Shown here one piece after another: positions 17,259 to 26,467 of a stretch of DNA of 64,000 nt. The stretch comes from Brumimicrobium sp041655765 (lineage in GTDB: Bacteria; Bacteroidota; Bacteroidia; Flavobacteriales_D; Crocinitomicaceae), in NCBI GenBank assembly GCA_041655765.1, contig JBBAEU010000002.1, forward strand, positions 1 to 64,000, given 5' to 3'. Each line of letters starts with the position of its first letter. The first letter of the stretch is position 1. The position numbers and the translations under genes are program-made. A model generated the notes under the pieces. It worked only from the letters and a program-made list of their open reading frames with translations. It was not told where the DNA came from and did no database searches.

Positions 17259-18611
17259 TTAATATTTTGTAATCCCAGTATAATTCTGAGGGGTTATATT
17301 TTTTAGTTCACTTTTTAAATTATCCGATATCTTAAGTTCGTCAATAAAAAGATGAACAATTTCTTTTGTAATAAACGTATTGTTACGGGTTAAATCTTTC
17401 AATATTTCATAAGGTTTTGGAAATCCTTCTCTACGTAAAATCGTTTGAATCGCTTCGGCAACAACAGCCCAATTATTTTCCAAATCATTTTCCAATTTAT
17501 TATCATTAAGCAGAAGTTTGTTCATTCCTTTAACGGTCGATTGGAAAGCAAGAATTGTATGAGCAAATGGGACGCCAATGTTTCTAAGTACTGTAGAGTC
17601 TGTTAAGTCTCTTTGTAGCCTTGAAATAGGGAGTTTATGTGATAAATGCTCTAAAAGTGCCGTAGAAATACCAAGATTTCCTTCCGCATTTTCGAAATCA
17701 ATCGGATTTACCTTATGTGGCATTGTGCTTGAGCCAACCTCTCCCTTTTTTAATTTTTGCTTAAAATAATCCATAGAAATATATGTCCAAAAATCCCGGT
17801 TTAAGTCAATAAGAATTGTATTGATTCTCTTCATTGCATCGAACAGCGCCGCAAGGTTGTCATAATGTTCTATTTGTGTGGTCGTTTGACTTCTATCAAG
17901 GTTCAAGTAATTTTTCACGAAGTCATTAGAAAACTTCACCCAATCTATGTTTGGATATGCCACAAAATGTGCACTTAAATTTCCTGTTGCCCCGCCAAAT
18001 TTTGCAGAAAATGGAATAGATTTTAATTGTTGGATTTGGATGGATAATCGTTCATGAAAAACTTTAATTTCCTTTCCTAACTTTGTGGGCGAAGCAGGTT
18101 GACCATGCGTTCTGGCAAGCATTGAAACATTTTTCCATTCATCAATACGTTGTTGCAAACTTTCCATAACATCGCTCAACATGGGCAAATAAACCGATTC
18201 GATTGCGTTTTTTATAGCCAGAGGAATTGCTGTATTATTTATATCTTGAGAAGTTAAGCCAAAATGCACAAATTCAGAATATTTTCCTAATCCGATTTTT
18301 GTCATTTTATCTTTTATAAAGTACTCTACAGCTTTCACATCGTGATTGGTGATTGACTCTGTGTCTTTAATGATATCAGCATCTTTCTCACTGAAAGTTT
18401 CATGGATCTTTCTAAGTTCATTTATCTTTTCTTGAGGAAAATCAGTAAGAGTTGGTAAATTTAACTGCACTAAAGCAATAAAATATTCTATTTCGACAAA
18501 AATACGATTTTTAATGAGTCCATATTCAGAAAAATATGGGGCAAGATTTTTAACTTTATCTCTGTAACGACCGTCAATTGGAGATATTGCTGTAAGTGAA
18601 GATAAATTCAT
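17259..18611 (-). CDS. purB: Adenylosuccinate lyase
   Basis: 450 residues of the fumarase/aspartase superfamily. It removes fumarate from SAICAR and from adenylosuccinate in purine synthesis. It begins LSSLTAISPIDGRYRDKV, as PurB proteins do. It carries the THD region (SITNHDVKAVEYFIK), the catalytic-His segment LARTHGQPASPTKLGKE and the mobile signature loop GSSTMPHKVNPIDFENAEGN. Length and motifs are complete. Together with PurL and GuaA it makes three purine genes in the window, none adjacent. Confidence 0.96.
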   Translation of the reverse strand: MNLSSLTAISPIDGRYRDKVKNLAPYFSEYGLIKNRIFVEIEYFIALVQLNLPTLTDFPQEKINELRKIHETFSEKDADIIKDTESITNHDVKAVEYFIKDKMTKIGLGKYSEFVHFGLTSQDINNTAIPLAIKNAIESVYLPMLSDVMESLQQRIDEWKNVSMLARTHGQPASPTKLGKEIKVFHERLSIQIQQLKSIPFSAKFGGATGNLSAHFVAYPNIDWVKFSNDFVKNYLNLDRSQTTTQIEHYDNLAALFDAMKRINTILIDLNRDFWTYISMDYFKQKLKKGEVGSSTMPHKVNPIDFENAEGNLGISTALLEHLSHKLPISRLQRDLTDSTVLRNIGVPFAHTILAFQSTVKGMNKLLLNDNKLENDLENNWAVVAEAIQTILRREGFPKPYEILKDLTRNNTFITKEIVHLFIDELKISDNLKSELKNITPQNYTGITKY

Positions 18612-18700
18612 GTTGAGATGTTAATTTGTTCAAAATTGATTACGAAGATAATAAAATCATTGCGAAAAACTTCAATAGTTTACTAAAATTATAGTGTTGG

Positions 18701-18719
18701 GCAGGTCCAAGTTTCAAAT
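18701..18719 (+). repeat. Dispersed 19-bp intergenic repeat, copy B
   Basis: GCAGGTCCAAGTTTCAAAT, 18 of 19 matches to the inverted copy at 5680-5698. It lies in the 228-bp gap between divergent purB and the TPR/PD40 gene, and TAGTGT (18692-18697) precedes it, as at copy A. Confidence 0.45.
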
Positions 18720-18799
18720 TGAATTTAATTTGCTATTTCAATAAATTATGCTACTTTTAAAGTTTGGTACGGAATTTTCTTTATTCTGCATTAAAGTTG

Positions 18800-18807
18800 T
18801 ATTTTTG
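18800..18807 (+). promoter_or_regulatory. -7 promoter element for the TPR/PD40 gene
   Basis: TATTTTTG, 32 bases before the ATG at 18840. No clear -33 element is seen. Confidence 0.45.
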
Positions 18808-18839
18808 TTAACCAAAAACATAAAATTACTATAAAAGTT

Positions 18840-20216
18840 ATGAAAATATTAGGTTATATAATTGTTTTTCTTGGATTGGCAACCTCTGGAGCTTTCGCTG
18901 CGGACACAAAAAAAGTACCAGTGCCAACCGATTCTAGTACAACGGTAGTAAATAAATTAGCTGCGGTTTATTTAATCGGGGAAGGAAGAAAGTCGTTTGA
19001 TCAAGGAAGAATTCAAGATGCTTTACGTCGTTTTCGTGAGGCTTATGTTAGAGATCCATACAATCCCCAAACATCTTTGTGGATTGCAGAAGCGCATTAC
19101 CAATTAGATAATTATGGTTATGCATTAACCTATGGCAAAATTGCAGAATCGCTAAGTGAAGCAACCGACGGCGATGTTTTTTATTTATTGGCAAGAGCCT
19201 ATCATCGTCAAGGTTATTTAGACAGCGCTAGGATGAATTATGACTTAGCTGAAATTCAATTACCTGCACTTCGAAGAGATGCCTACAACATTAAACAATC
19301 AATTAGAGAAATTGAGTTTGCTCAATCTATTGAAAATAAGGAAACTGTTTATGAAAAGCAATTGCTACAAGATAACCTAAATTCTGGTTATGATGATTAC
19401 GCTGCACTATACACAGCAGACGGTAAAGGATTATATTTTGTTTCTAGAAGACCCGATACAAAAGGTGGTGGAATTAATCCCGATGACCAAAGATATTTTG
19501 AGGATATTTACTATACTGAGTGGGATGAAGAATATGGAGAGTGGAAAAACCCTACCAATGAAATCGAAAGAATGAACACAGAAGGATTTGATGCAATTGG
19601 ATATTTGTCTGCCGATGGAAATACTGCATACCTAACTGTGAATACTTCAGTTTTAGGTATTAAAAATTCAACAAGAAGTTCTGATATTTGTATTTCTGAG
19701 AGACGAAACGAAGGAAGATGGTCAGCGCCTAAACCAATCTCTAATAAATCGATTAATACTTCATTTTTTGATGGTGTTCCGACTTTAACAGCTGATGAAA
19801 ATACCATGTATTTTGTGAGTGACAGAGATGGTGATAGATCAAAATCTGATATTTATGTTGTTGAAAAAGTTGGAAAATCTTGGGGTACAGCTAAGAAATT
19901 GCCAATGAACGTCAACACAAAAGAAAATGAAACCACACCGTATATAACACCTGACGGAAAATATTTATTCTTCTCTTCTAATGGTAGAACAGGTATGGGA
20001 GGATATGATATTTACATCACTGAAAATCTTGGAAATGGTCAGTGGTCAGACCCGATTAATATTGGAAAAGATTTTAACACAGTGAACGATGATATTTATT
20101 TTAGATATTATCCTAATTTAGAAAAAGTGACCATGTCAACTTATACAGTAATTGGACAAAAATCTAGTATGGATATTTATGAAGTTGAGGTAAAAGATTG
20201 GGATATTTTTAAATAA
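18840..20216 (+). CDS. TPR and PD40 beta-propeller protein, exported
   Basis: 458 residues. A signal peptide (MKILGYIIVFLGLATSGAFA) is followed by TPR-like helical repeats (about 40-150: GRIQDALRRFREAYVRDP, LDNYGYALTYGKIAE) and then a PD40/WD40-like propeller (about 175-450) with repeated YxxxDGxxLYFVSxR elements such as TADENTMYFVSDRDGD and ITPDGKYLFFSSNGRTG. This layout resembles PorE-type periplasmic proteins of the T9SS and gliding machinery but lacks their OmpA peptidoglycan-binding end. A periplasmic scaffold role is therefore only an inference. It converges on and overlaps the hydrolase gene by 8 bp. Confidence 0.75.
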   Translation: MKILGYIIVFLGLATSGAFAADTKKVPVPTDSSTTVVNKLAAVYLIGEGRKSFDQGRIQDALRRFREAYVRDPYNPQTSLWIAEAHYQLDNYGYALTYGKIAESLSEATDGDVFYLLARAYHRQGYLDSARMNYDLAEIQLPALRRDAYNIKQSIREIEFAQSIENKETVYEKQLLQDNLNSGYDDYAALYTADGKGLYFVSRRPDTKGGGINPDDQRYFEDIYYTEWDEEYGEWKNPTNEIERMNTEGFDAIGYLSADGNTAYLTVNTSVLGIKNSTRSSDICISERRNEGRWSAPKPISNKSINTSFFDGVPTLTADENTMYFVSDRDGDRSKSDIYVVEKVGKSWGTAKKLPMNVNTKENETTPYITPDGKYLFFSSNGRTGMGGYDIYITENLGNGQWSDPINIGKDFNTVNDDIYFRYYPNLEKVTMSTYTVIGQKSSMDIYEVEVKDWDIFK

Positions 20217-20976
20217 TAATCGGTAATAAAATCTTTGCTACTTTTTCGGGTGCTTCGTTGTATCCGATGTGACCAATTCCGTTGATTGAATAAAAATGAT
20301 TTCCATTTTTCAACGCAGTTTCTTGCATTTTTTGTTTATCAACCAACGGGTCAAACTCTCCATGTATAATAAAGGCATTGTCATGAAGTTTCTCAAGAGC
20401 TGAAACTTTATCTTCTCTATCTCGCATTGCAATTAAACTCTGTGCAATCGCCTCTGAAGAAATTTGTTTAGCAATTTTAATTGCATACTCAATTTCGTTG
20501 TGGAGCCTTTCTCTATTTTGTGGTGCATACAATTCAGTAATGGCTTCCCGAACAAATAGATTCCTTCTGCTTTTTACCAATTTCGCAGCCCTTGTTCTAT
20601 TTGTTTTTTTATCCGCAGAATCTGCCCAAGGATGAGAATGAAATAAAACTAATTTCTCAATCTTATTTTCCATTATTTCAGTGAGATGTAAAGCAACATA
20701 TCCGCCCATGGAGTGACCAACAACAATGAATTTTGATAAACCAATGTGCTGAATAGTATTTTTAAATGCTTCGGCAATTGAATCTAACGTTAATTCACGT
20801 TGTAGTAAATTACTTTTTCCATGTCCAGGTAACTCTATGTAGATAGCTTTTATTTGTCCAAAATAGGGCAACAAGTTATTCCACATTTGGTTATCTTCTA
20901 AAAAACCATGAATAAAAACAACGGGTTTTCCTTCTCCTGAAACTGTATAATGCAATAAGTCTGCTTTTTTATTCAT
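20209..20976 (-). CDS. Alpha/beta-fold hydrolase
   Basis: 255 residues, no signal peptide. It has the canonical alpha/beta hydrolase elements: the oxyanion segment VFIHGFLEDNQMW (about 19-31), the nucleophile elbow VVGHSMGGYVAL (Ser near 90), an acid in HGEFDPLVDK and a late His in GIGHIGYNEAPE. The substrate cannot be told from sequence; esterases, lactonases and MenH-like enzymes all share these marks. Its start overlaps the end of the upstream flippase gene by 8 bp, so the two are translated from one transcript. Confidence 0.85.
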   Translation of the reverse strand: MNKKADLLHYTVSGEGKPVVFIHGFLEDNQMWNNLLPYFGQIKAIYIELPGHGKSNLLQRELTLDSIAEAFKNTIQHIGLSKFIVVGHSMGGYVALHLTEIMENKIEKLVLFHSHPWADSADKKTNRTRAAKLVKSRRNLFVREAITELYAPQNRERLHNEIEYAIKIAKQISSEAIAQSLIAMRDREDKVSALEKLHDNAFIIHGEFDPLVDKQKMQETALKNGNHFYSINGIGHIGYNEAPEKVAKILLPIII

Positions 20977-22423
20977 CTTTTGGATTTTCTTTTATTCTGA
21001 CCAAAGCCAAAATATCTTTGATATTAATAAGTTTTAATAGAAATAAAAACAATAGACCAACTCCGAATGTCACGAGGAAACTCCATAAATTGCTATAATT
21101 AACCATTAAATACCAAGATGTGAAATAACTAAGAATGATGAGTGATATAAATTTGTAAATCACACGCCATTGGACTTTAAATTTGAAGATAAACAAGACA
21201 AGAATTAATTGTGCCAAAGCAGCAAATGATTGAGTGATTAATGTTGCAATTGCTGCACCTTCAGCTTCCATTGATGGTATAAGAATACGATTTAAAATAA
21301 TATTCAAAACAATTCCAGAGAGTGCGATAATATTTAAAAATTTTAGGTTGTTGTTGGCAGTAAGCAACGTACTGAAGACATGAGAAATCGACAAAGGAAT
21401 GAAGCAGAAAATCAACCATTGAAAAGCTTGTGTTGAACTTTCAATGTGATTGGTATATATCGTTGAAATGGTCAACTCTGCATTGATAGCCAATCCAATA
21501 GAAGTTATGATGGCAATTCCAATTAACAGCTTTCCTGCGATTTGTAAAATTGGTTTAACAGATTCTTTGTTGGCAATCATTCTAGCGAAAATCGGCAATA
21601 AAATTCCAGCTACTAAAAAGGCAAACATGTTGAGTGCGTCCAGTAATCGGAAGACTTGTGCATAAACTCCTGCTTGTTCTTTCCCATTTGGTAACATCCT
21701 TTCTAGCATTATTGCGTCGATTCGGGTATAAACCATAGTAAGAAGAATTAATAGAGCGAAAGGGAAACTTTGCTTTAAAATAGCAATTGAAAATATCTTT
21801 TTAAGTTTGACTTTAAAGTTTCCTATCAAGGTTTTTGTTAGAATTAACCCAATTAAAACGGTGAGTCCATAAGATATGGTTTGTGCATAAACAAACCATT
21901 CTATTTTAATTGGTTCATCTGAAACATTTCCATAAATAAATGCACCAATAATAACGATTAGAAACAATCGATCTAAAATAGATAAGAGTGCGTCAACTTT
22001 AAAAAGGTGTAATCCCGCGAAATTGCTACGCATATAAATGGTGAAGCCAGAAAGAATTTGGTTGAATATTAGAAATCCCAACAGGTAAAGTTCAAGTTTA
22101 TTGTAGCCAATGATGAGTGCAAAACCAACGGTTAAAACTATATAAGGAACAGTAAGTATAAGTTTTGTTCCGTAGTATGAGCCGAGGTAATTGGTTAATA
22201 CTTTCGGGTGTTGCGCTGTATTTTTTGTATTGAAATTTGTAATTCCTGCATCTAAGAAGATATTAAAAAGAAGCGAGATGTTAAGGAGTGCAAAATAAAG
22301 TCCATAAGCTTCCGAACCTACAATGTTTTGAACTTGAACATCAATCCCAAATATATAAAAAGGTTTAATGATAAGGTTCAGCAGAATGATGAACAATAAA
22401 TTCCCTAAAAATTTCTTTTGCAT
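20969..22423 (-). CDS. Polysaccharide/lipid flippase, MOP superfamily
   Basis: 484 residues with about 14 hydrophobic segments covering the whole length, few charges within helices, and the N-terminal pattern of Wzx/MurJ-like exporters (KPFYIFGIDVQVQNIVGSEAYGLYFALLN). It probably translocates a lipid-linked saccharide across the inner membrane. No glycosyltransferase genes flank it, so the cargo is unknown. It is translationally coupled to the downstream hydrolase (8-bp overlap). Confidence 0.8.
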   Translation of the reverse strand: MQKKFLGNLLFIILLNLIIKPFYIFGIDVQVQNIVGSEAYGLYFALLNISLLFNIFLDAGITNFNTKNTAQHPKVLTNYLGSYYGTKLILTVPYIVLTVGFALIIGYNKLELYLLGFLIFNQILSGFTIYMRSNFAGLHLFKVDALLSILDRLFLIVIIGAFIYGNVSDEPIKIEWFVYAQTISYGLTVLIGLILTKTLIGNFKVKLKKIFSIAILKQSFPFALLILLTMVYTRIDAIMLERMLPNGKEQAGVYAQVFRLLDALNMFAFLVAGILLPIFARMIANKESVKPILQIAGKLLIGIAIITSIGLAINAELTISTIYTNHIESSTQAFQWLIFCFIPLSISHVFSTLLTANNNLKFLNIIALSGIVLNIILNRILIPSMEAEGAAIATLITQSFAALAQLILVLFIFKFKVQWRVIYKFISLIILSYFTSWYLMVNYSNLWSFLVTFGVGLLFLFLLKLINIKDILALVRIKENPKDE

Positions 22424-22579
22424 ATTTTACGCAGTATTTTCCTTACAAATATAACTTTTGATTTGGAAATTAATTCTTAAATTCAAGTTATCATATAATA
22501 ATACCTTTAGATGTATAAGAAAATATCGTTTCTCTGTCTTTCTTTTATTCAATAGAGTAATTAAATTTTATAGAATTAC

Positions 22580-22609
22580 TTGAAATATAAGTCGTAATAC
22601 TTATCTTTA
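22580..22609 (+). promoter_or_regulatory. Promoter for the aldehyde dehydrogenase gene
   Basis: CTTG (TTG 22580-22582), 19 bases, then TATCTTTA (22602-22609), a one-mismatch TAnnTTTG box. The ATG begins only 4 bases later, so the predicted start site is at or next to the start codon. Confidence 0.45.
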
Positions 22610-22613
22610 CTTT

Positions 22614-23987
22614 ATGGGAAACAATACAAATTCTGAACTTGTAGAAAATCAGCAAACCTTCTTCTTTTCTAATGCGACAAAAGATATTCATTTTCGAATT
22701 AAACAACTGCGAAAATTGAAAGATGTTTTAATTAAAAATGAAGACCGTTTATATTTGGCTGTTTACAACGATTTTAAAAAATCGAAATTTGATACTTTTA
22801 CAACTGAGTTGGCTTTGGTTTATAAAGATATTGATGTTTCAATATCCAAAATTAAAAAGTGGTCAAGACGAAAAAAGGTAAGAACAAACGCATTGAATTT
22901 TCCTGCAAAAAGTTATATTATTCCTGAACCACTTGGAAATACGTTGATAATAGGAGCATGGAATTATCCGTATCTATTGTTATTGGGTCCAGCAATTGCT
23001 GCTATAACCGCTGGAAACACAGTTGTTTTAAAGCCAAGCGAAATTGCTCCGCACTCGAGTAAGGCGATAGCAAAAATCATCAACTCCAACTTTCAACCAG
23101 AGTTTCTTCATGTCGTTGAAGGAGGAATCGATGAAACAACTGAATTATTGGCACAAAAATGGGATAAGATTTTTTTTACAGGAAGTTCACAAGTAGGAAG
23201 GATTGTTTATCAAACTGCTGCAAAAAACCTGACTCCTGTTACTTTAGAACTGGGCGGGAAAAGTCCTGCTTTTGTAACAAATAATCTAAATTTAGAAGTA
23301 GCTGTTAATCGCATTGTTTGGGGAAAATTTCTCAATGCTGGTCAAACGTGTATTGCACCAGATTATGTGTTGGTTGATAAAAAAATACAAACTGATTTTT
23401 TAGAAAAATTAAAAGATCGAATTAAGGAGATTAACTATTCGGCTGACAAAGGGAATTACACACAAATTGTTAGCGATAAGCATTATCAAAGATTAATTGG
23501 CTTGTACGATAAAGAGAAAATCTATTTCGAAGGAGAAAATGATTCGTCAGAAAGAATTATAATGCCTACAATTCTAAATAATATAGATTTCTTGGACAAA
23601 ATTATGCAAGAAGAAATTTTCGGACCAATTTTACCTGTTATCGCCTACGACGACTTGGATTTTGCCATTCAAGAGGTAAAGAAACGACCAAAATCTTTGG
23701 CTTTATATGTTTTCACCAATGATAAGTCCATAAAAGATAAAATTTTGTCTGAATTATCTTTTGGAGGTGGAGCTGTGAATGATGTTTTAATGCATATTTC
23801 CAATCAAAATTTACCATTCGGTGGAGTAGGGGAAAGTGGAATTGGAAACTATCGAGGAAAAGCTGGATTTGATACATTTTCTCATCAAAAAAGTATTTTA
23901 GAAAAAGCTACTTGGATAGATCCAAAGATTCGTTATGGCTCAGGAGAAAAAGTCTTTAGGATAATGAAAAAAATGATAAAACTATAA
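22614..23987 (+). CDS. Aldehyde dehydrogenase (NAD(P)-dependent)
   Basis: 457 residues of the ALDH superfamily, in the shorter class that includes fatty-aldehyde and coniferyl-aldehyde dehydrogenases (no N-terminal extension; ends in a hydrophobic/basic tail GEKVFRIMKKMIKL). The cofactor and catalytic motifs are intact: GAWNYPYLLLLGP, ELGGKSPAFV with general base E212, and NAGQTCIAPDYV with catalytic Cys 246, then PFGGVGESGIGNY. Oxidation of a medium- or long-chain aldehyde is inferred from the subfamily. It is a single-gene transcription unit. Confidence 0.9.
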   Translation: MGNNTNSELVENQQTFFFSNATKDIHFRIKQLRKLKDVLIKNEDRLYLAVYNDFKKSKFDTFTTELALVYKDIDVSISKIKKWSRRKKVRTNALNFPAKSYIIPEPLGNTLIIGAWNYPYLLLLGPAIAAITAGNTVVLKPSEIAPHSSKAIAKIINSNFQPEFLHVVEGGIDETTELLAQKWDKIFFTGSSQVGRIVYQTAAKNLTPVTLELGGKSPAFVTNNLNLEVAVNRIVWGKFLNAGQTCIAPDYVLVDKKIQTDFLEKLKDRIKEINYSADKGNYTQIVSDKHYQRLIGLYDKEKIYFEGENDSSERIIMPTILNNIDFLDKIMQEEIFGPILPVIAYDDLDFAIQEVKKRPKSLALYVFTNDKSIKDKILSELSFGGGAVNDVLMHISNQNLPFGGVGESGIGNYRGKAGFDTFSHQKSILEKATWIDPKIRYGSGEKVFRIMKKMIKL

Positions 23988-23990
23988 GCA

Positions 23991-24332
23991 TTAATCCTTT
24001 TTAATTAGCTGAATCCTTACTTTTCCTTGATGAAATTTAGGAAACCATGTGCCAGGCTCAAAAGCAAAGTTTGATGTAAGGTAATTTCTTGCTTTTATTT
24101 TTGCAGGACTACTTTTAACATCTGTTTCGCTGTTAATAACAGTTGCAGATATAATTTCACCTTCGATATTGACAGAAATTTGGAAGGTAACAACTCCAGA
24201 AACATGACTTTCCATTGAGAGAGCGTTTTCTTTTATTAACTTTCTACCACTTTTTTCAATCTCCCCACTTATTTGTGAAAAAGATAAAGAGTTAAACACT
24301 AATAGTAAAAATATTATTGAACTTTTTTTCAT
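23991..24332 (-). CDS. Exported TonB C-terminal-like protein
   Basis: 113 residues: a signal peptide (MKKSSIIFLLLVFNSLSFSQ) and then a segment resembling the TonB C-terminal fold (about 40-110: GVVTFQISVNIEGEIISATVI, then ARNYLTSNFAFEPGT and GKVRIQLIKKD), as in many Bacteroidota energy transducer TonB-domain proteins. There is no N-terminal membrane anchor or Pro-rich spacer, so it is not a complete TonB. It lies 16 bp downstream of recG on the same strand and may be co-transcribed. Confidence 0.65.
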   Translation of the reverse strand: MKKSSIIFLLLVFNSLSFSQISGEIEKSGRKLIKENALSMESHVSGVVTFQISVNIEGEIISATVINSETDVKSSPAKIKARNYLTSNFAFEPGTWFPKFHQGKVRIQLIKKD

Positions 24333-24348
24333 GTTTTTTTTATTTTTT

Positions 24349-26457
24349 TTATGAAATCCTACTCCAATTTACTTTGTCCTTCATTTCACGAATAAGTTCT
24401 TCTCGGAGTGCTAAATTACTTTCTTTTTTTAATTTTGGGTCTTCTGATAAAATATCTATGGCGGCGTTTCTGGCAGCGGTAACTGTTTGACCGTCTTTTG
24501 CTAAATCTGCTAGTTTTAGATTTAAAATGCCACTTTGTTGTGTTCCCATAATATCGCCAGGTCCTCTAATTTCTAAATCAACCTCTGCAATTTTGAAGCC
24601 ATCATTCGTTGAAACCATTGTTTGAAGTCTTTTTTTGCCTTCTTGGGAAAGTTTTTCGCCCGTCATTAAAATGCAGTATGATTTTTCAGCACCTCTTCCA
24701 ACGCGTCCCCTTAATTGATGAAGTTGTGATAAACCAAAACGTTCAGCACTTTCAATAATCATCACCGAGGCATTTGGGACATTAACACCAACTTCAATTA
24801 CGGTTGTCGAAACCATAATGTGTGTATTCCCTTTGGCAAATTGATTCATTTCAAACTCTTTTACCTCTGGTTTCATTTGACCATGAACAATGCTGATTTG
24901 ATATTCTGGTCGAGGAAAAGAGCGTGAAATGGCTTCGTATCCTTCCATTAAATTGTTGTAATCCATTTTTTCTGATTCCTTAATTAATGGATATACGATA
25001 TACACTTGTCTTCCTTTTGCAATTTCATCTCGGATAAGTTTAAAGACACGCAACCTGCTTCCTTCAAAAAAGTGTAATGTTGTAATGGGTTTTCTGCCTG
25101 GTGGCAATTCATCGATTACTGAAACATCTAAATCTCCGTAAAATGTCATTGCCAACGTTCGCGGAATCGGTGTTGCTGTCATCACCATAATATGAGGTGG
25201 TTTTTTATTTTTTTTCCATAACTTGGCACGTTGCGCTACACCAAAACGGTGCTGTTCATCTATTACAACGATTCCTAAGTTTTTAAACTTAACTTTAGGT
25301 TCTAATAAAGCATGTGTTCCTATTAAAAGATGAATTTCACCATTTTTTATTTTTTCAAATAAAACTTTTCGTTCAGATTGTTTGGTAGAACCAGTTAGTA
25401 AAGCAACTTCAATATTCATGGGCGCAAGCAATTCAGAAATCGTTTGGAAATGTTGTTGAGCCAGAATTTCCGTTGGTGCCATCAAAGCTGCTTGAAAGTC
25501 ATTCCCAATTCCCAGAAGCATGGTTAAAACAGCGACCAAAGTTTTTCCGCTTCCAACATCACCTTGCAGAAGACGATTCATGTGGATACCACTTTTCATG
25601 TCTTTCCATATTTCTCTGACTACTTTTTTTTGTGCCCCTGTCAATTCAAAAGGGAGATGGTTTTTATAAAATGAATCGAAATAGGCTCCTGTTTTTTCAA
25701 ATAAATACCCACTTGATCTGTTGGCATTACTTTCTTTCCTCAATAAAAGTTCAAGCTGAAGAAGTAGGAGTTCTTCAAATTTAATTCTCCATTGTGCTTT
25801 TTTCACTTCATCCATGTTTTTTGGGGCATGAATTTGTTTGTAGGCATCACTTCTTGAAATAAGTCGGTAGTTTTCTATAATATCTCTTGGAATTATTTCA
25901 TGGATTTCATTACCTGCTCTTCCAATCTCTTGAACAAGTTGATACGTTAATTTTTCAATTCCTTTTGAATGTAATCCAATTTTGGTTAACTTTTCAGTGC
26001 TGTTGTAAACAGGTTGTAATCCTTTTTCATGTGCTATATCTTTAAATGGAATAAATTCAGGATGGGCAATGTTCCAGTTGTTTCCAAAACGTGTTGGTTT
26101 TCCATAAATTCGATATAAAGTATTGGGTTCTAAACTTCCTTTTATCCAGTTAACTCCCCTAAACCAGACCAGATCAATTTTCCCTGTTTCATCCTGAAAA
26201 GTTGCTTGTAATCGCTTAGTTTTTCCAGTTTTTAGCTCTTGAATTCCCGTAATGTATCCTTTTAACTGAATAGTTTGACCTTCGAGATAGGGAATTTGAG
26301 AAACTGTATTATAACTTGAGCGATCTACATAACGAAATGGGAAAATATTGAGTAAATCCCAAAGTTTATCAACATTCAACTCTCCCCGTAATTTCTTTCC
26401 ACGTTCTACGCCAACACCTTTAAGATATTCAATTGGGGTTTTTAGAAAATAATCCAT
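24349..26457 (-). CDS. recG: ATP-dependent DNA helicase RecG
   Basis: 702 residues, full length. It remodels stalled replication forks and branched recombination intermediates. An N-terminal OB-fold wedge domain (about 1-230, with GVGVERGKKL and IQLKGYITGIQ) is followed by the SF2 helicase core: Walker A LQGDVGSGKTLVAV, motif II as DEQHRFGVAQR, motif III MTATPIPRTLAM, and motif VI QLHQLRGRVGRG. The C-terminal TRG region (EVDLEIRGPGDIMGTQQSG) is present. It lies 10 bp downstream of the Kelch/T9SS gene. Confidence 0.96.
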   Translation of the reverse strand: MDYFLKTPIEYLKGVGVERGKKLRGELNVDKLWDLLNIFPFRYVDRSSYNTVSQIPYLEGQTIQLKGYITGIQELKTGKTKRLQATFQDETGKIDLVWFRGVNWIKGSLEPNTLYRIYGKPTRFGNNWNIAHPEFIPFKDIAHEKGLQPVYNSTEKLTKIGLHSKGIEKLTYQLVQEIGRAGNEIHEIIPRDIIENYRLISRSDAYKQIHAPKNMDEVKKAQWRIKFEELLLLQLELLLRKESNANRSSGYLFEKTGAYFDSFYKNHLPFELTGAQKKVVREIWKDMKSGIHMNRLLQGDVGSGKTLVAVLTMLLGIGNDFQAALMAPTEILAQQHFQTISELLAPMNIEVALLTGSTKQSERKVLFEKIKNGEIHLLIGTHALLEPKVKFKNLGIVVIDEQHRFGVAQRAKLWKKNKKPPHIMVMTATPIPRTLAMTFYGDLDVSVIDELPPGRKPITTLHFFEGSRLRVFKLIRDEIAKGRQVYIVYPLIKESEKMDYNNLMEGYEAISRSFPRPEYQISIVHGQMKPEVKEFEMNQFAKGNTHIMVSTTVIEVGVNVPNASVMIIESAERFGLSQLHQLRGRVGRGAEKSYCILMTGEKLSQEGKKRLQTMVSTNDGFKIAEVDLEIRGPGDIMGTQQSGILNLKLADLAKDGQTVTAARNAAIDILSEDPKLKKESNLALREELIREMKDKVNWSRIS

Positions 26458-26467
26458 TTAATTTAGG

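Noticed and set aside
24333..24348. Terminator in the T-rich gap between recG and the TonB-like gene
   Set aside because: There are T runs on the plus strand but no inverted repeat, and the T runs are on the non-transcribed side for the minus-strand genes.
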